From the NCBI GenBank assembly GCA_036245805.1, contig BTRK01000003.1:22099292-22163291 (forward strand): a stretch of 64,000 bases of DNA, in the 5' to 3' direction. This document shows positions 36,049-49,900 of this stretch, in pieces. The notes under the pieces are model-generated. The model did not search any database. It saw only the letters and a program-made list of their open reading frames with translations, and had not been told where the DNA came from. The translations under genes were made by a program, and so were the position numbers. This DNA comes from Pristionchus mayeri. Taxonomy: Eukaryota; Nematoda; Chromadorea; Rhabditida; Neodiplogasteridae. Position 1 is the first letter of the stretch. Each line of letters opens with the position of its first letter.

Positions 36049-39000
36049 ATGGCTGATAATACCCGAGTGAGTGATGCGGAGATCACTCGACGGGAGCAGT
36101 ACATTAGGGCTGGTCTGAGGGAGCGAGAGGTCCTTGACCCCTTCACCTGGAGCTATCCCTTTAAGGTATCCTCTTAGACATTGAAAATATAATTACGGTC
36201 ATGAAATTCTAGATAAGGAAACTCGCTATGATTTTGAGGGAGCTGCGGTGATGGCTGGAGTCGGTCTCGTTGCTATGTACGTGACGAACAGATGGAACAA
36301 GAAGCCCTACTACTTCGGTGAGCTCTTTCGACTTTGATGCTAACAATTAGGCCAAGCCTTCGTAACTGTGCGACTACGTTTACTGAATTTTCATTTTCTT
36401 CTTATGAATTAGAACTCACCGGGCAGATAAATAATCTAATTTTCTGAAACTGACCATTGTTGCAGCCCTCTTCCCCCGTCTGGCTGCACTTTCTGCCGTT
36501 GTTGGCATCGGTTACGCACTGGGCACGCTGAGAGAGCACCACTACAAGACTAGGTGAAAGCGCTACAACAAAAGTTATATCTCTACTTGAAATCGTGCTT
36601 GCCGGCTCCCTCATGAATTTTCATTGCTACAATCCTAACTTTAATCGGGACATACAAAGCTTTGGTTAAAAGACCGTCTTCGAAAAAAATTGTGAGGGGT
36701 CACGGATAATAAAAAATGAATAATTAACATATTTTTATTACTAACCGTTAGTAGTAACTAACGCAGGAACTTCAAATGGTCTAGGCCGATTTCGATAAAT
36801 TTCCATGCACCCCATATTTAGAGGCAACAATTTTGATATCCCAAATTCCACGAGTCTGCAAAATTCAACTTTCAAAAACTGCAAAAAGACTTAAGCGGTG
36901 GCGCGATTTTCCAAGCGCCCATGAGTTAATATATACTGCATGTTAAAAAGCGTTCTTGAATTCTAAAAGGGCTACCTCTCCCGTAACAAGAAAATATTTC
37001 AACCAAGCGATTATGAAATTTAAAATATGTAAACGTAAGTTGAGCCATCCAAGCAAGGCTGGTTTGCTACCCCCCCCCCCCCGCGCCAATTCTGCGTTCA
37101 GTCTGTCCTGAGGGTATCAGCGACCTATGCGTGAGGCTACCGCCCGTGTTGTGTGCACGTGGTGGGGGATTTCTGACCTATTTGTTAACCCCCGTGGTCT
37201 GGGTGGATCTGCAGGCAAGGGGGGTCAAACTCATGACCATCGCATGTGCCAGCGTAAAAATCTATTTGAATTTCTGATAGCAGGTAACATTGGTTTAATT
37301 AGTTAGGAATCGTACTTTATGAACAATGTGCTTATAATACAAATCGCTCCTTAGGGTGCGGTAATTTCTATGTTTGGGTTTACACCTCTTATTTTCGGTT
37401 TTGTATCTCACGGCTGTAAATGAGATGTGCTAGTTTTCTCGTAAAAGTCATATTTTTATGTTCACAAACTGTCGGCTAATTTACAGCACGCATATGATTA
37501 ATTGTTAGTTTGTTGGCGTGTGTACTACGTTTATGAACTGATAACCTTGCGATCGCGATGTTTGAACACTAAGAGGAGAAAAGAATTCATCTACAGTCGC
37601 GCCGGAAAGCGAGTATACGATTTTTATTTTTGATATAACTTTTGTTGTAGCTGATTTCGCGATTTGGATGTTGTGGCACTATATACCAAATCCATCGAGG
37701 AATACGATGCGTGGATTGCTTCATCAAGTAGTGATGACGCAATCGAACAACACTTTCAAACACCCATTTTTCTTACATAGATTTTTTCATACTCGCCAAA
37801 CTTTCTGAGCTATTTGGCCCACCCCCCCCCCCTCTCCCCTATCATTTCTCATTCCTCCCCAGCACAGAAGGGTTGTGAGACCGAAAATCAGGGAGAGATA
37901 CCTAGAAATGAGTGGGGTAGGGGAGGAAGGGGGGGGGGGCAAATATCGAAGAAGTGCCCGCGATTCCTTCCCAGAAAAAATTAGAAGTTGCTGCGTGTTC
38001 GCACCTTTGCTGCAGACTTGCTGCCAAAACAGGGTCGCAAATTCATAACTCAGCTTCTAGGCAAGCTAGAGACCTGTTCAAACCGTCAACATGATCGGCA
38101 TCGTGAGTTCAACGTTCGCCGCGGGAAGTAAAGGTTTTTCGGAGGTATACTGGTGTCGAGAAACACCCTGTTTACCCCTATGAGCGAGAGAGAACAGTCG
38201 TAAACGAGGTGTTTCCCGGCCCTAGTATACCTCCGAAAAACGAACGCCGCGGGCAGGAAATGTATCCAATCGCTCTAAAAAGTTGGAAATCATATCGTTA
38301 ATACATTGTGGACATGAATAAGCAAAAACCAGGTTTTTAAATACATTTTCCGAGAAGTTATGAATGTCCAAAAATGGTCATGCAAAAAAGTGATTTTTTC
38401 ATGCCCTTGTGAGGGTATTTTAGAGATTTTGTTTTCATATTCTTACGATGCACTTTGCTCTCGATGCCGATCATTTGGACGATTTGAACAGGTCCCTAGC
38501 TTGCCTAGAAGATGAGTCATGAATTTGCGACCCTGTTTTTGCAGCAAGTCTGCAGCAAAGGAGTGAACCCGCAGCAACTTCTAATTTTTTTCTGGGTAGG
38601 CCTCGGGCATATTTCCAACCTCAGAAAGTTTGGCGAGTATGAACAAATCTATGTAAGAATAATGGATGTTTGAAAAAGTGTTGTTCAATTGCGTCATCAC
38701 TACGCAATCATCGATGAAGCAATTGATGACGCAATGCACGCATCGTATTCTTCGATGGATTTGGTATATAGTGCCACAACATCCAAATTGCAAAATCAGC
38801 CACAACAAAAGTATATCAAAAATAAAAAAATCGTATACTCGCTTTCCGGCGCGACTGCATATTAATTTTATACAAGAAAATATCCTAAGAATGACTGAAA
38901 AAAGTCAAAATTCTGACGATACTTGTTGCTCTAAAAAATCGCTTTAATCAATAAAAAAAATACAATACTGGAAACCCTATAGAACTAAGTACAGTTCTTT

Positions 39001-42000
39001 AAAAGAAGTAACGGTAGATAAGCTACAGACATAGGTCGAAAGGCTTGGTTCCTGAGGGGTGTACGTTTTGCCAATGAAAAAGTAAAACGTACACCCCACG
39101 AATGAAAAAAGTGTCAAAAAGTGGGTGTACGTTTACAATTTTACAGTTTTCTCATAAGAGTCGAATTTCTAAAAACAAATGCGCCACATTACATTACTAG
39201 AGCTTTGCTTACAAAATGGGACACACGTGGAACACAGATGCAAACTGCATCTTTTCGTACAGCTTTAAAACGCATTGGGGTACGTTTGTTTTTAACCGGG
39301 GTAGGTTTTTATCAAACGTTATTCCTCGTGCTATCAATGCCTGTAAAACTTTTAATTAAATATTAAGTGACAGCTTCACAGTAACGACCTAAATTAGAAC
39401 CAACGGTGTAAAGAATATCAATCGTTGTGCATTGTCTAACTATGGCTCAATTTTACGGACTGGTATCATCTATAGTCATCATTATTATCAATCAATATGC
39501 CTCAGGTGTGCCAATCAAGTGGGTACGTTTTAATTTGATCAACCACGGGTCCACAGGGTGGGGTGTTAGCTTGGTTCCTTTTCACCAACCTTTCGACCTA
39601 TGGCTACATATTCTTAGAAAAGATGTTTTTAAAAAATTACAGCAGGAAATCATCTTGGCCTATGAAAATTAATTGTACAGTACACCTTCCTGCACAGGAT
39701 TAACTTTTTTTAAAACTGCCGTGTCTTCATAGGCCGATTTTTTTAACAAAGATTAATTTTTTTGGATGTAAAACCTTTTATTCTATTTTGGCCAAATCCA
39801 TTTTACATTTTCAGAATCTGCATGTATTTTAGAGTACATTATATTGTATTCAGAATTCAAAATTGGATAATTGTTCTTGATAATGTAAGTGCTTGTGTTG
39901 GGGGGGGGGGGTTAACAATCTGAAATGTATCAATCTTCCCGAAGGCGAATATATATTTATGTCATTACCAAAATGGCAGCATTTGAATTTTTACATATTG
40001 CACTCAGAGATTAAGATATATTAAAATAGTCCACGATAGAACGGAAGGGGTCACGGTAGGTGAATAGATAAAATATTCCAGTAATCTGAAGTAAGGTTCC
40101 CAAGCTATGAATACAGGCAACAATAGCTAATGTTCTAGGTCGGTTTTGAAAAAGTTTCAGACACCCCCCCCCCAAATTATGGTCAAAAATTTTGATATCA
40201 CAGCATTTCACGAGTGTTTCAAGAATGCCGACCTAAAAAAGTTCGGCCACCAAAAAACGGTCGAAATCGGAAGAAATATGCTCATAAAAGATTTGGACGC
40301 ACCTGGCTTTCTATTTTCGGAAGCTACGTGCAAAAATGGATATTTGATTAATTTTTCTGATTGAAATAAGCGGGGCCTTTTTTGTGAATTTACAACCAAA
40401 GAGGAAAAAAACTGGCCTACATTTCGGGATTGGTTATATGACAGATTTGTCCGAAATTGCAATTTTAAAAAATACATCCATTACTGTCATAAAATAGTTA
40501 TGGTTTTTTATTCACTTGCTCGATCCTACCCCAGAAATGGAAGATTAACTAATTGGATTTGAACGGCACTCAAGAAAGTTTTCGGTTAAATTGATTTCTC
40601 TTCCAAACTAAAAAGTTTCGCGATCGATGTTTCGAGTTTGACTCCGCTCAAGCTTGTGTAATCAATTGTTTTCTGGCCGAGGCAAGTATGTTGTAGATAC
40701 ACGGCCCCCGGAGCATCGACATAAGGAAAATGAAAACGTCCGCAGGCATCAATCAAAATGCGCGCGCGTTTAAAAATAGTACAGTGGGATTGCCTGATTG
40801 TGCGTGAAAAATCCTGAAAATCACTTAATTTGCAGGCAAAATCACGATCACTGCGATTCGACAGTTCATTTTTTATTTTTTCTATGTTCATCACCTTGAG
40901 AAATGTTTCACTATTTATCTATATTATGTGGCTTACTTTTAATAGGGATCTCTTTACTCTGGCAATGAAAAAAACCGCTTTACAAATCTCCACTACTGCG
41001 TTTAGTGTGAAATTATTTTACAGCGCACGGACGTTTTCCAAAGGCCTATGTCGATGCTCCAGGGGCCGTGTAGATATCATATGGTGGGATTGTTCGGCTT
41101 GAGGATTTTCCAACGCATACATATTGATAAGTTGTGTGTCACTTCGTGTGTGCTACACTTCAAAGCTCTATCTTTACTGGAAACGGAGATACACTTCAGA
41201 ACTAGATATTTTCGGGAATTCACATTTTGTAAAAATCTAGCTTTTTTAACACCCATTTGAATATCGATTCATTTTATTGATTTTGAACACCGCTTAAATG
41301 TGAGTAGAGACTAGGGGACCACGAGAAATTTAGAATTCTTCTAAATCATACTTTGCTGTTACCATTGGGGCAATCGAGGGTCTGGAATTTCAGAAATACA
41401 ATCTGATTTTTCTACAAACTCAAATTTGCAGCGTATGAGGCACCCTTTGTTGAACCCGTCTTCGTGGTGTGATTACTGCCGCGACGCCTTAATTTCACGC
41501 GTGCGGTCCAGTTCGCTGGGTCAACGTCTGTATTTTTTCGCTCAATGTTCAGCGTAGAGCATCAAGGAACAGTATTTTCATAAATAATTCATCAATGGAT
41601 GTAGTTATGATAAATGAAAGACTATTCAAACGAAATCAATAAGAAAGCAGCTATTTTACGACGATCATGCTATAGTATTCTAAAAAAAATTTCGCAACCA
41701 ACGATTTTCCTGTTTTTGGTATGGAACATTCCTACGGACTAAAACAACTATGCGAACCTGTGTATGCGAAGCTGCACTTCGAAAATTAGAAGATATTTGA
41801 TTTAACATACCATTGTCAAAGTTCATGCAATGACTGAATTTTCGCAACCCAGGATATTGTTCATACTTTGAGAATAATTTTTTCAATTGAAAATACTCTT
41901 CAATTATAAAAAAATTGGAGATCTGCACCTTCTAATATACAAGAAAACCAGAAAAAAACGGTAACTTGTTCACAGATAGGGGGCACCGCCGGAAAGTTAA

Positions 42001-43702
42001 ATTTTGTGTCCGGATAAAGGCCAAATGTTTTGGTAAATCTCTTCCGATTGCGGGACTTCAAAACCGTGAAGAAATTTTGTTTTTTAAAGATTTAATTATT
42101 TGAAGATGCAACTCTATGTTTTAATGGCAAGCTTGTAGCGCATGAAACTTAGAATAAAATATACCAAATGATTAAAATCGTAGAGTAAGATCTTCTAAGA
42201 TACGTTATTGAAATTACATTGTTATGGTTAAAATCACCTATCTAAACTTTTTGGAAGACTATGTTTATCACTAGAAATTTGTAATTTTAACGGGGATGAA
42301 ATTATATTTTAAATTTTTTGCTCCGAGTTCGATTGCGGAATCCATTACACAGCTTGCCCATTCAGTTAGGGAGCGCAGGCGGGTTTCTTCAAAATGCTTC
42401 TAAAATAAAATGCGAATAGAATCCGATGATTTATGAGCTGCCGATACGATTTCGACAACAAAAAATTAAAAATTTTGCGAAATAACTTAATTAAGCGAAT
42501 TTACAAAATTAACGCCGAGGCTAAGGTACCGTACCCCTCCGACCTCAACCATGACCGAATTAGCAACTGACTTTTCCTCTATATTTTTTCATTATATATT
42601 TTTCTTCGTTTTTTGACGTAAGATTATATGAAAATATGTTTCTCGAATTGATATAATGTAGTTTTGGGAAATATATAACGGGAAATTTGTTTATCTTTGA
42701 GATTCAATGGAAACGGGTAGAACAACGGTCGAAACAAGTCGGTTTATTTCAGCTCCGAACGGGTGCGGCTACCCGCCGCTAGCATTACTTGGTTCTAGAA
42801 GGTCTGCAGAATTCATGTCTGACGGGCGCTAACGTGTGCTTCTCAAGAAAATCGAAATATCGATCGCGAAACAGGGCCGAATGTAAACAATTTTAAAACA
42901 AGTCAATATGTGGAATATCTGCGCCTTCATAGCAACATTCTACAAGGGGAATATTGGAGGACCTCTGTCAAACTCAGAAAACCAAAAAATACAAGGTTTA
43001 TTTAAGCAAAAACACTAGAAAATCGAGGGATGACAAGGGTCAATCGAAAACTGATGCGAGTTGTGGTGTGCCCACAACTGTCGCTGGGTACTGTCATCTT
43101 GAAATGTGAAAGTGACATAGTCTGCTCTCCCTACATTCAGTTTTAAAAATTATTGTACTAAAGTATGTCATTCAATACATCATCCTGTTAGCAACAACTA
43201 ATTTTCTGGATATATTTTTGAAGCAAGTCGAAATAATCCATTGTTTTAATTTTCGCGAATCGGGGAAATATAAGCGCCACTATGCTCCTTTTTGCAGAGA
43301 TGCCGTGATCGAGCACTACATTAATCTCCATCCTGAGGACTTCGACCACTTCAAAGACAGTCAGTGGATCAAGCACTTCTTATTTTAAGAATAGTGATAG
43401 TCTTTTTGCCGAAAAGAAAATTCTATCCTCGTATCTACCCCATAGATGTTAAGTATGTTGTGCTTTAAAGATCATTAAATACTGTTTTGCGCAACATTTG
43501 TTCTCGTAATAATATCTGGTCAATCATGGGTTACACGAAAGTCAAATATTTTATTCTTCTTGAGATATATAGCTGTTCTTTCTGTGCTATTCGATTCCAA
43601 TCACCCCCACCTCACTCCTCCATTGCAGGGAATGGCCGCAGCTTCTCGCAGATCATCCTCCCCTGGTATCCTCGTCGCACCCAGTACACGAAGCACGAGT
43701 AG
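36049..43702 (+). CDS. NADH dehydrogenase (complex I) subunit C2-like
   Basis: A 146-residue accessory subunit of mitochondrial complex I, NDUFC2 type. Exons: 36049-36165, 36218-36317, 36466-36553, 43298-43359 and 43629-43702; the summed length is an exact multiple of three. Two hydrophobic stretches (about 47-61 and 73-92) are followed by the family C-terminus: REHHYKTRDAVIEHYINLHP, EDFDHF, then ILPWYPRRTQY, which aligns with the human LHPEDF ... FHPIR end. The exon 2 acceptor ATAAG (36217) is weak but is the only one keeping frame. Intron 3 is 6,744 bp and filled with repeats. If it is not spliced, the frame stops at TGA immediately after HHYKTR. The gene lies between cox-6B and cofactor C on the same strand; I recall the same cox-6B/NDUFC2 neighbours in C. 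elegans. Confidence 0.85.
37596..38863. mobile_element. 1.27 kb fold-back (palindromic) element
   Basis: Both ends carry CAGTCGCGCCGGAAAGCGAG in inverted orientation, and pairing continues through the whole element. AGAAGTTGCTGCG, CAGCTTCTAGGCAAGCTAG and TTTTTCGGAGGTATACT each recur inverted toward the centre near 38190. The arms are diverged with small indels. No transposase frame is present. Confidence 0.85.
41973..42250 (+). repeat. Dispersed repeat, copy 1
   Basis: About 275 bp beginning ATAGGGGGCACCGCCGG and containing GTGTCCGGATAAAGGC and ATTGCGGGACTTCAAAACCG. A direct copy is at 46563-46848 in the cofactor C intron. Similarity is high but with several differences. The family is unknown. 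Confidence 0.75.
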
Positions 43703-43927
43703 AGGAAGACGGCCCTCGAAGGCCATCACTATTCATTATTGTAGCGTTAACGAGTCGTGTATAAATAGTTATCCGTTCCTCGCTCGTGTTGTCCTGTGGA
43801 AGAAGAGAATGCAAAATATCGGTTCGTCTCCGGTCCGTGATTACTGATACTCGCCTGGGGATGATGTTGGCTGGTGTGCTAGTCAAGCAGTGTTAGGATG
43901 TGTCATAATTATGTTGAACGGGAATAC

Positions 43928-43936
43928 CTTCTCCAG
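43928..43936 (+). other. Probable trans-splice acceptor of the cofactor C gene
   Basis: CCTTCTCCAG abuts the ATG at 43937, 234 bp after the preceding stop. The polypyrimidine-AG immediately before a start codon, with operon-like spacing, suggests spliced-leader addition. This is inference. Confidence 0.45.
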
Positions 43937-46900
43937 ATGGAAGATTCGATGGAGAAGAAGCGGGCAGCGATGCTTGCAAGACTGGAGGGAAGGGGCAAGA
44001 AGGCAGCTGAGACCAAGCAGGCCAGCAAGGGTCAGTGGAGGAGGGGGGGGGAACAGAGATCGAAGGGGTGACAGTGGTGAACTACTGATTGTAGGCGTTT
44101 TTTGTATCTTGCGAGGAGGCCACAATGTGTTTCTCGAGAATAGGATCCTCAAGATGGGGAAAATCCTATTTACGGTATTGATAGGGCAAGCCCTATGAAT
44201 TTATTCAAGCACTACTCAGGATGACTTATTTCTTCCAACCTGATGATGTGGTCGTCAGGTATTTGTAAAAAGAAAACTGGAAAATGTGTTATAGCCACAC
44301 GCGAGAAGGAGGAGCGAACCCTGGAAGAGTTGATAGAAGACTCGAGGGTTGAGATCGAGAATGGAATAGTCAACGAGATGACTGAGAAGAGACTAGGTGA
44401 GAATTATGATATACCTCATTTTTAACACTTACTTTCATATACGCTGTATAGCGAAACTTTTTAAATTAAAATTGCGATACTAGTAGTATCTGTAGCCGAA
44501 TCTATAATTATAATATGCCGACTATCTATGTTGGACTAATAATAAGGAAACAATATGTTTGATAAATTGAATGGGGGCACTTATTCGATAATTTTTAACC
44601 TATGTATTTTTAACCCCCAAAACCCTATGTATAAGTTTACTTTGCACTTATGGGAGTCATCTACTCCGGACCCTTCATGATACACGATAAGGTGGGGTCA
44701 GTTGCCGGGATATATGCTAAATGGTTTGTCCTGTCAGAAAAAGGAGTTGATCTAAAATACTGGAATTGAGTCCTTCGAATTACATTCTCACCAGGGCTGA
44801 AAATATATTCTCCTTAACATATAAAGTTTAACTACAGTGGTTTTTTTAATTTTATTTTAGGCATGTGGTATATATAGTGATCTCAAAATCAATATTGCCC
44901 ATTACAATGTACATTTACATTTACTCTATTCGACTCTAGACTGAAAAATATTTTTTTTTCGACTGAGTATTACCTCAAAATAATACGCGCATATATATGC
45001 CACCTTTTGACCATAAGAGCCCGTTCGTGTAAGAGTCGAACAAAGTGTTGAAAGGCCTGGCACTCGGAAATTTCGATAATTTGCTAAAAGGGGTATTCGA
45101 GGGTGCTGAGAATCGTGGTCAACTTCATTTTGCTCCATCTTGACCGGTTAACCCAGGCTGCATGTGGGCTTCATCTACATTTATGGCAATAACTCGAGAA
45201 CCGATTTTAGAAACGACATGCAATTTTAACAGGAGGTAGTTAATGCCACGAAAAAGCAGCTGAAATCAAAATCCCACATGTTTTTTCATGACATCATCAC
45301 GATTTCGACGTTCTCGAATATCACGCAAAAGCTAAAACCAAGAACTACATACTAAGATGCGCCTTGTTCTGGGGATCATTTTTCGTATGCTATGTTGGGT
45401 ATACAAATTCGGATCTTTTTCGCTACAAGCAGTTTTATGATGAATTTACCAGCTCTATGCCGAAAACTTTGTGGGTGAGAGTGAAAAATGATAATGAATT
45501 TCATTAACTTTCTCGTTCGAGGAGGGTAGAACAAAGGAATCAGAATAATTCTTCACTCTCACCCGCAAAGTTGGCGGCATAGAGCTGCTGAATTCATCAT
45601 AAACTTGCTTGTAGCGAAGAATATCCGAATTTGTATACCCAACATAGCATACGAAAAATGATCCCCAAAACAAGGCGCATCTTAGCATGTAGTTCTTGGT
45701 TTTAGCTTTTGCCTGATATTCGAGAACGTCGAAATCGTGATGATGTCATGAAAAAACATATGGGATTTTGATTTCAGCGGCTTCTTAGTGGCATTAACTA
45801 CCTCCTGTTAAAATTTCAAGTCGTTTCTAAAATCGGTTCTTGAGTTATTGCCATAAATGTAGATGAAGCCCACATGCAGCCTGGATTAACCGGTCAAGAT
45901 GGAGCAAAGTGAAGTTGACCACGATTATCAGCACCCTCGATTACCCCTCTTAGCAAGTTTTCGAAAATTCCGTGTGCCAAGGTTTGATCTACTCTTACGC
46001 GAACGGGTTCATAAATAGTGCTACCTGTATCCTCAAAAATATAATATGCGCGATAGGTTCAACAATTGTTTGGAACAGCTAAAAAAATGAAATTGCTGCA
46101 AACTTGCTTCTAGGGGTAGTTTTCGATTCTGAACAACATAGCGTCTTCCGTTTTTCGATATTCTGCCTCTGGGTTGGTTTATTTGGCATTGAAAGCTTCA
46201 AAATAAAGTTAGCTTCACAAAAATTGGAACCCTGGAGTAGTTTTTCGTTGTGAATACCCCTGTGCAATTCATTTTTGATGAAACTCAAAAGTACCGGTTA
46301 CAAATCCATTTTTTGAATCAGAAGAGTACAAGGGTCGAGAAGTAGATCATTCGATTCGCCATGAAATTCTGATAATTTCATGTGTTAGGCGTTTTCCAGT
46401 ACAAGCGGGGGGAAAAGACGTTGCACTCGATTTTAGGGAAAAAAATGCATAAAAACCATGCAAATACGAACAATGTCAAGTAAAAATATTAGAATGGCTT
46501 ACGAATACATACTATATGCGATTTCACATTATTTCCATAAGACAAACTTCCATCCGATTACCTCGGGTAGGGGGCACCGAGCCGGGAAATTAAATTTTGT
46601 GTCCGGATAAAGGCTAAATGTTTTCGTAAATCTCGTCGGATTGCGGGACTTCAAAACCGTACAGAAATTTTGTTTTTTATGGATTATTTAATTATTTGAA
46701 GATGCAGCTCTATGTTTTTTTGGCAAACATGTTGTACATGTAACTTAGAATAAAATATAACATAATGAGCAAAATCGTAGAGAAAGATCTTCTAAAATAC
46801 GTTATTGAAATTACATTGTTATGGTTAAAATCACCTATCTAAAGTGAATTGAGATGCAGCGTTCTAGTTTTTATCTCTCTTTATTGCTAGGATAAATATG

Positions 46901-49900
46901 GTTGTTGAGCCGCAACTTCAGAAAAATCGTAGAGATAGAAAGATTACAAACCTTGGATACATTTTAGCGCTGGGTACTGTAGAAATACCGTACTTTTCAC
47001 TAAGGAATAGTGTATATCGTCTTCAATTATTCCTCAATCGCGTTTTCTAATCACCATCCATGATCTTCCATCGAAACTGTGTCGAATGAAAGATAAGTTC
47101 ACCGGAATAATATTAAAACATCGGTGTGAGTATGTTAGTTGACACAGCAAACTGGGTTTGCACGCGTGAAATTCAAGCGTCGCGGCTGCAACCACACCAT
47201 GAAAGACGGGGTCAAGAAAGAGTGCCCCATACGCTGCGAATTTGAATTTTTAGAGAAATCTGAGTGTGTTTATGGAATTCCACATCTCCGATTACCCCAA
47301 AGACAACATAAATATATTTTTAGAAGAATTCTAATTTTTTCGTGGGACCCCCTATACCTCGGGTTCGAGCCCCTCCGTGACGTCATCTTTTGCAAAAACT
47401 TTTTTTCTGTTTGTTTATGATATTTTTAGCTCCAATTTTCATTGTTCGGCTATTTATTCTCAAAAATACCCTACTTGTGCCATATTAAATATGATATATG
47501 GTTTTTATGCATATTTTTTCCCCAAAATCGAGTGCAACGTATTTCCCCCCGCTTGTACTGGAAAACGCCTAACACATGAAATTATCAGAATTTCATGGCG
47601 AATCGAATGATCTACATCTCGACCCTTGTACTCTTCTGATTCAAAAAATGGATTTGTGACCGGTACTTTTGAGTTTCATCAAAAATGAATTGCACAGGGG
47701 AATTCACAACGAAAAACTACTCCAGGGTTCCAATTTTTGTGAAGCTAACTTTATTTTGAAGCTTTCAATACCAAATAAACCAATCTTAGTACCAACAGAA
47801 CCGGTACCATATCGGAACCCAGAGGCAGAATATCGAAAAACGGAAGACGCTATGTTGTTCAGAATCGAAAACTACCCCTAGAAGCAAGTTTGCAGCAATT
47901 TCATTTTTTTAGCTGTTCCAAACAATTGTTGAACCTATCGCGCACGGTCTACTACGCTCCTATTCTCTATCAGTTTTAGGGGCACTTTCGTAGAAGCCTA
48001 CCAAGACCCGCCCCCTTTCCCATAGCGCGCGCTCTCGATCCCTCTTCGCGCCCCGCCCTCGTATAGCACGCTCTCTCGCTCCGCGCCGGTCGGCCCCTCC
48101 CTCCCCCTCCCATGCCCCTCCCTCTCCTTTGGAGCAAGGGCGAAGCGCGCTCCCTCCTCTCTCCCGCGTTGCTCTCACCCGGCGCGACTAGAGCGCGCGC
48201 TGTCTCGACCATGCCCCCCTCTCATTCTCCCTGCAGGTGCCCGTTACCTTGCCCTCTAGAGGGGAACCTTTGGCCATTTTTGGATGGAGTCAGGGGGAGT
48301 AGCTCCACCCCTTAGTGGGTGGAGCTGCTCCCGCCCTCGGGCTCCCCCCCCCCTTCCTGGCAAAGTCGGGGTGCGGGGCTTGGTAGGCTTCTAAGAAAGT
48401 TCCGTTTTAGGAATACTTACATAGGTCATTTTTAGGGTGCTGGGTAATTATATACTTATATATATAGTTCTGTGCACAAGAATGGCCCCATTTATTAAAA
48501 ATAACTTGTCAGATTTCACCCCCATAGGCGGGGCTCCCGTGCTAGCGGAGTAGGTTTCGCATTTAACAGTGTTTAACATTTAACAGAAATTTTACAGTGA
48601 AACTCACCCGGTTGTTCCTTTTTTTCTGAGCAAGCACCTCATTCTAAAGCTGTTGTTCAGATGTATGCACTCACAATTATAGCCGCAACTTTCCATTTAT
48701 TTTCTAGAAAATTTAACTTGAATATAGCGTGGTTAAAATGAACAACCTGAATATTTTGCTCTATCTTTCACTGTAATCGCGATAAGCGCATTCTAAATTT
48801 GTGCTACCGAAATCCCACCCCGGTTCACGGGGTTCTAAAATGAATTATGCGCAATGATACTTTTGGGATCTGTATCATACTGTATGGCATGCCTAAGGAT
48901 GGCCCAAAAATGATTAGAACCGAATTTCCACTCAATAAAGGATATTCTAGCTCGATTCTAGAGGCGTGATATGTGTTCAAATGTGATGGGATAAATATCT
49001 CATCAACCCATTGCAGTCGAGGCCATCTCACTGGGTCCCTCTGCATATCTGGAAGTGAAGTTGAGGGAAGTCCTTGCTGATGTGAGGAAGTCCATCCTCG
49101 AGAAGGAGACTCAGGTATCCTTCTTTTACCATTTATTGCCTGAGATCCCTATGACACCAGGACTCCGATAGGAAGACGTTTTCCCAATCGCTAGTGATCA
49201 AAATTGTTGTCCGGCTTTCTTAGTATGTACTACCATCTTTCAGACCATGGCCGCGTTCACATTCTACACCGGAATCAAGAACCCGCCCCCGAGAGGACAG
49301 GTGAGGGAGGGGGAATTACGTGTCTACAAAAAGAATTGGTATAGAGATGTAGTGCACAACAATATTGCTGTCGATGATATCGGATTGATGGCAGGCTGCG
49401 CCTCCGCCGATGTCTGACGACTCGTCGGATGATGTGGAGGAGGAAGAGGAAGAGGAAGGGGATCAAGAGATGGAGGAGCAGAGGGAGGAGAGGAGGGAGG
49501 CCGATATACAGTGTATCGCCCATGTCAGTTTAAATATATTAAACGATTTAGAGAATGTGCATGGATATTTGATTACCAATAAAGGGGGGAATATCTGAGT
49601 GTTTGATAACGGTGTAACTGCAGCATCGACACGAGGAGACAATCGAGGGCGAAGACGGATCGAGTGTGAGACTCGCCCATCTTGAGTGCGTTCCTATTTT
49701 TTTTAGCATTTGACGATTACGAGTCACTGGGGGTTGGGGGGAGGGAGGTGAAAGCAATTTTCAAAAGGCTATACTTTTTAGTCGAAACAATTTTTGTAGT
49801 ATAAACAGGAGACAATATTTGGAAAGAATGATCACTGGAGAGATTTTGAAAAATATTACTTATCATCAATTTTAAAGTACGTAAATCATGGGATAAATAT

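Larger units (their letters stand above)
36554..43297. other. 6.7 kb repeat-filled intron 3 of the NDUFC2-type gene
   Basis: It contains: a diverged repeat at 36770-36870 resembling 40130-40230; poly-C/poly-G runs (37069-37082, 37808-37822, 37928-37939, 39899-39911); a fold-back element at 37596-38863; hairpins built on GGTGTACGTTTT near 39057-39130; an inverted repeat pair around 40686-40740 and 41030-41075; and a dispersed repeat at 41973-42250. No credible protein-coding exon was found. The small open frames look like repeat translations. Confidence 0.6.
44397..49016. other. 4.6 kb repeat-filled intron 2 of TBCC
   Basis: It is almost wholly made of inverted-repeat DNA: a palindrome at about 45018-46012, an inverted-repeat element at 46047-47944 that includes a dispersed repeat copy, and a GC-rich MITE at about 47979-48410. 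The flanks at 44400-45000 and 48420-49010 hold no recognised gene. Confidence 0.65.

Noticed and set aside
39427..39672. 81-codon open frame in the NDUFC2 intron
   Set aside because: No known domain; surrounded by repeated GGTACGTTT motifs and likely repeat-derived.
43560..43847. Frame starting MAAASRRSSSPGILVAP as a separate gene start
   Set aside because: The same DNA read in another frame gives the conserved NDUFC2 C-terminal exon (ILPWYPRRTQY), with fitting splice phase.
47340..47395. GGGTTCGAGCCCC tRNA-like T arm
   Set aside because: No cloverleaf can be built from the flanking sequence.
48000..48380. GC-rich block as a CpG-type promoter or bacterial contamination
   Set aside because: Flanking inverted repeats (GTAGAAGCCTACCAAG) show it is a mobile element within an intron.
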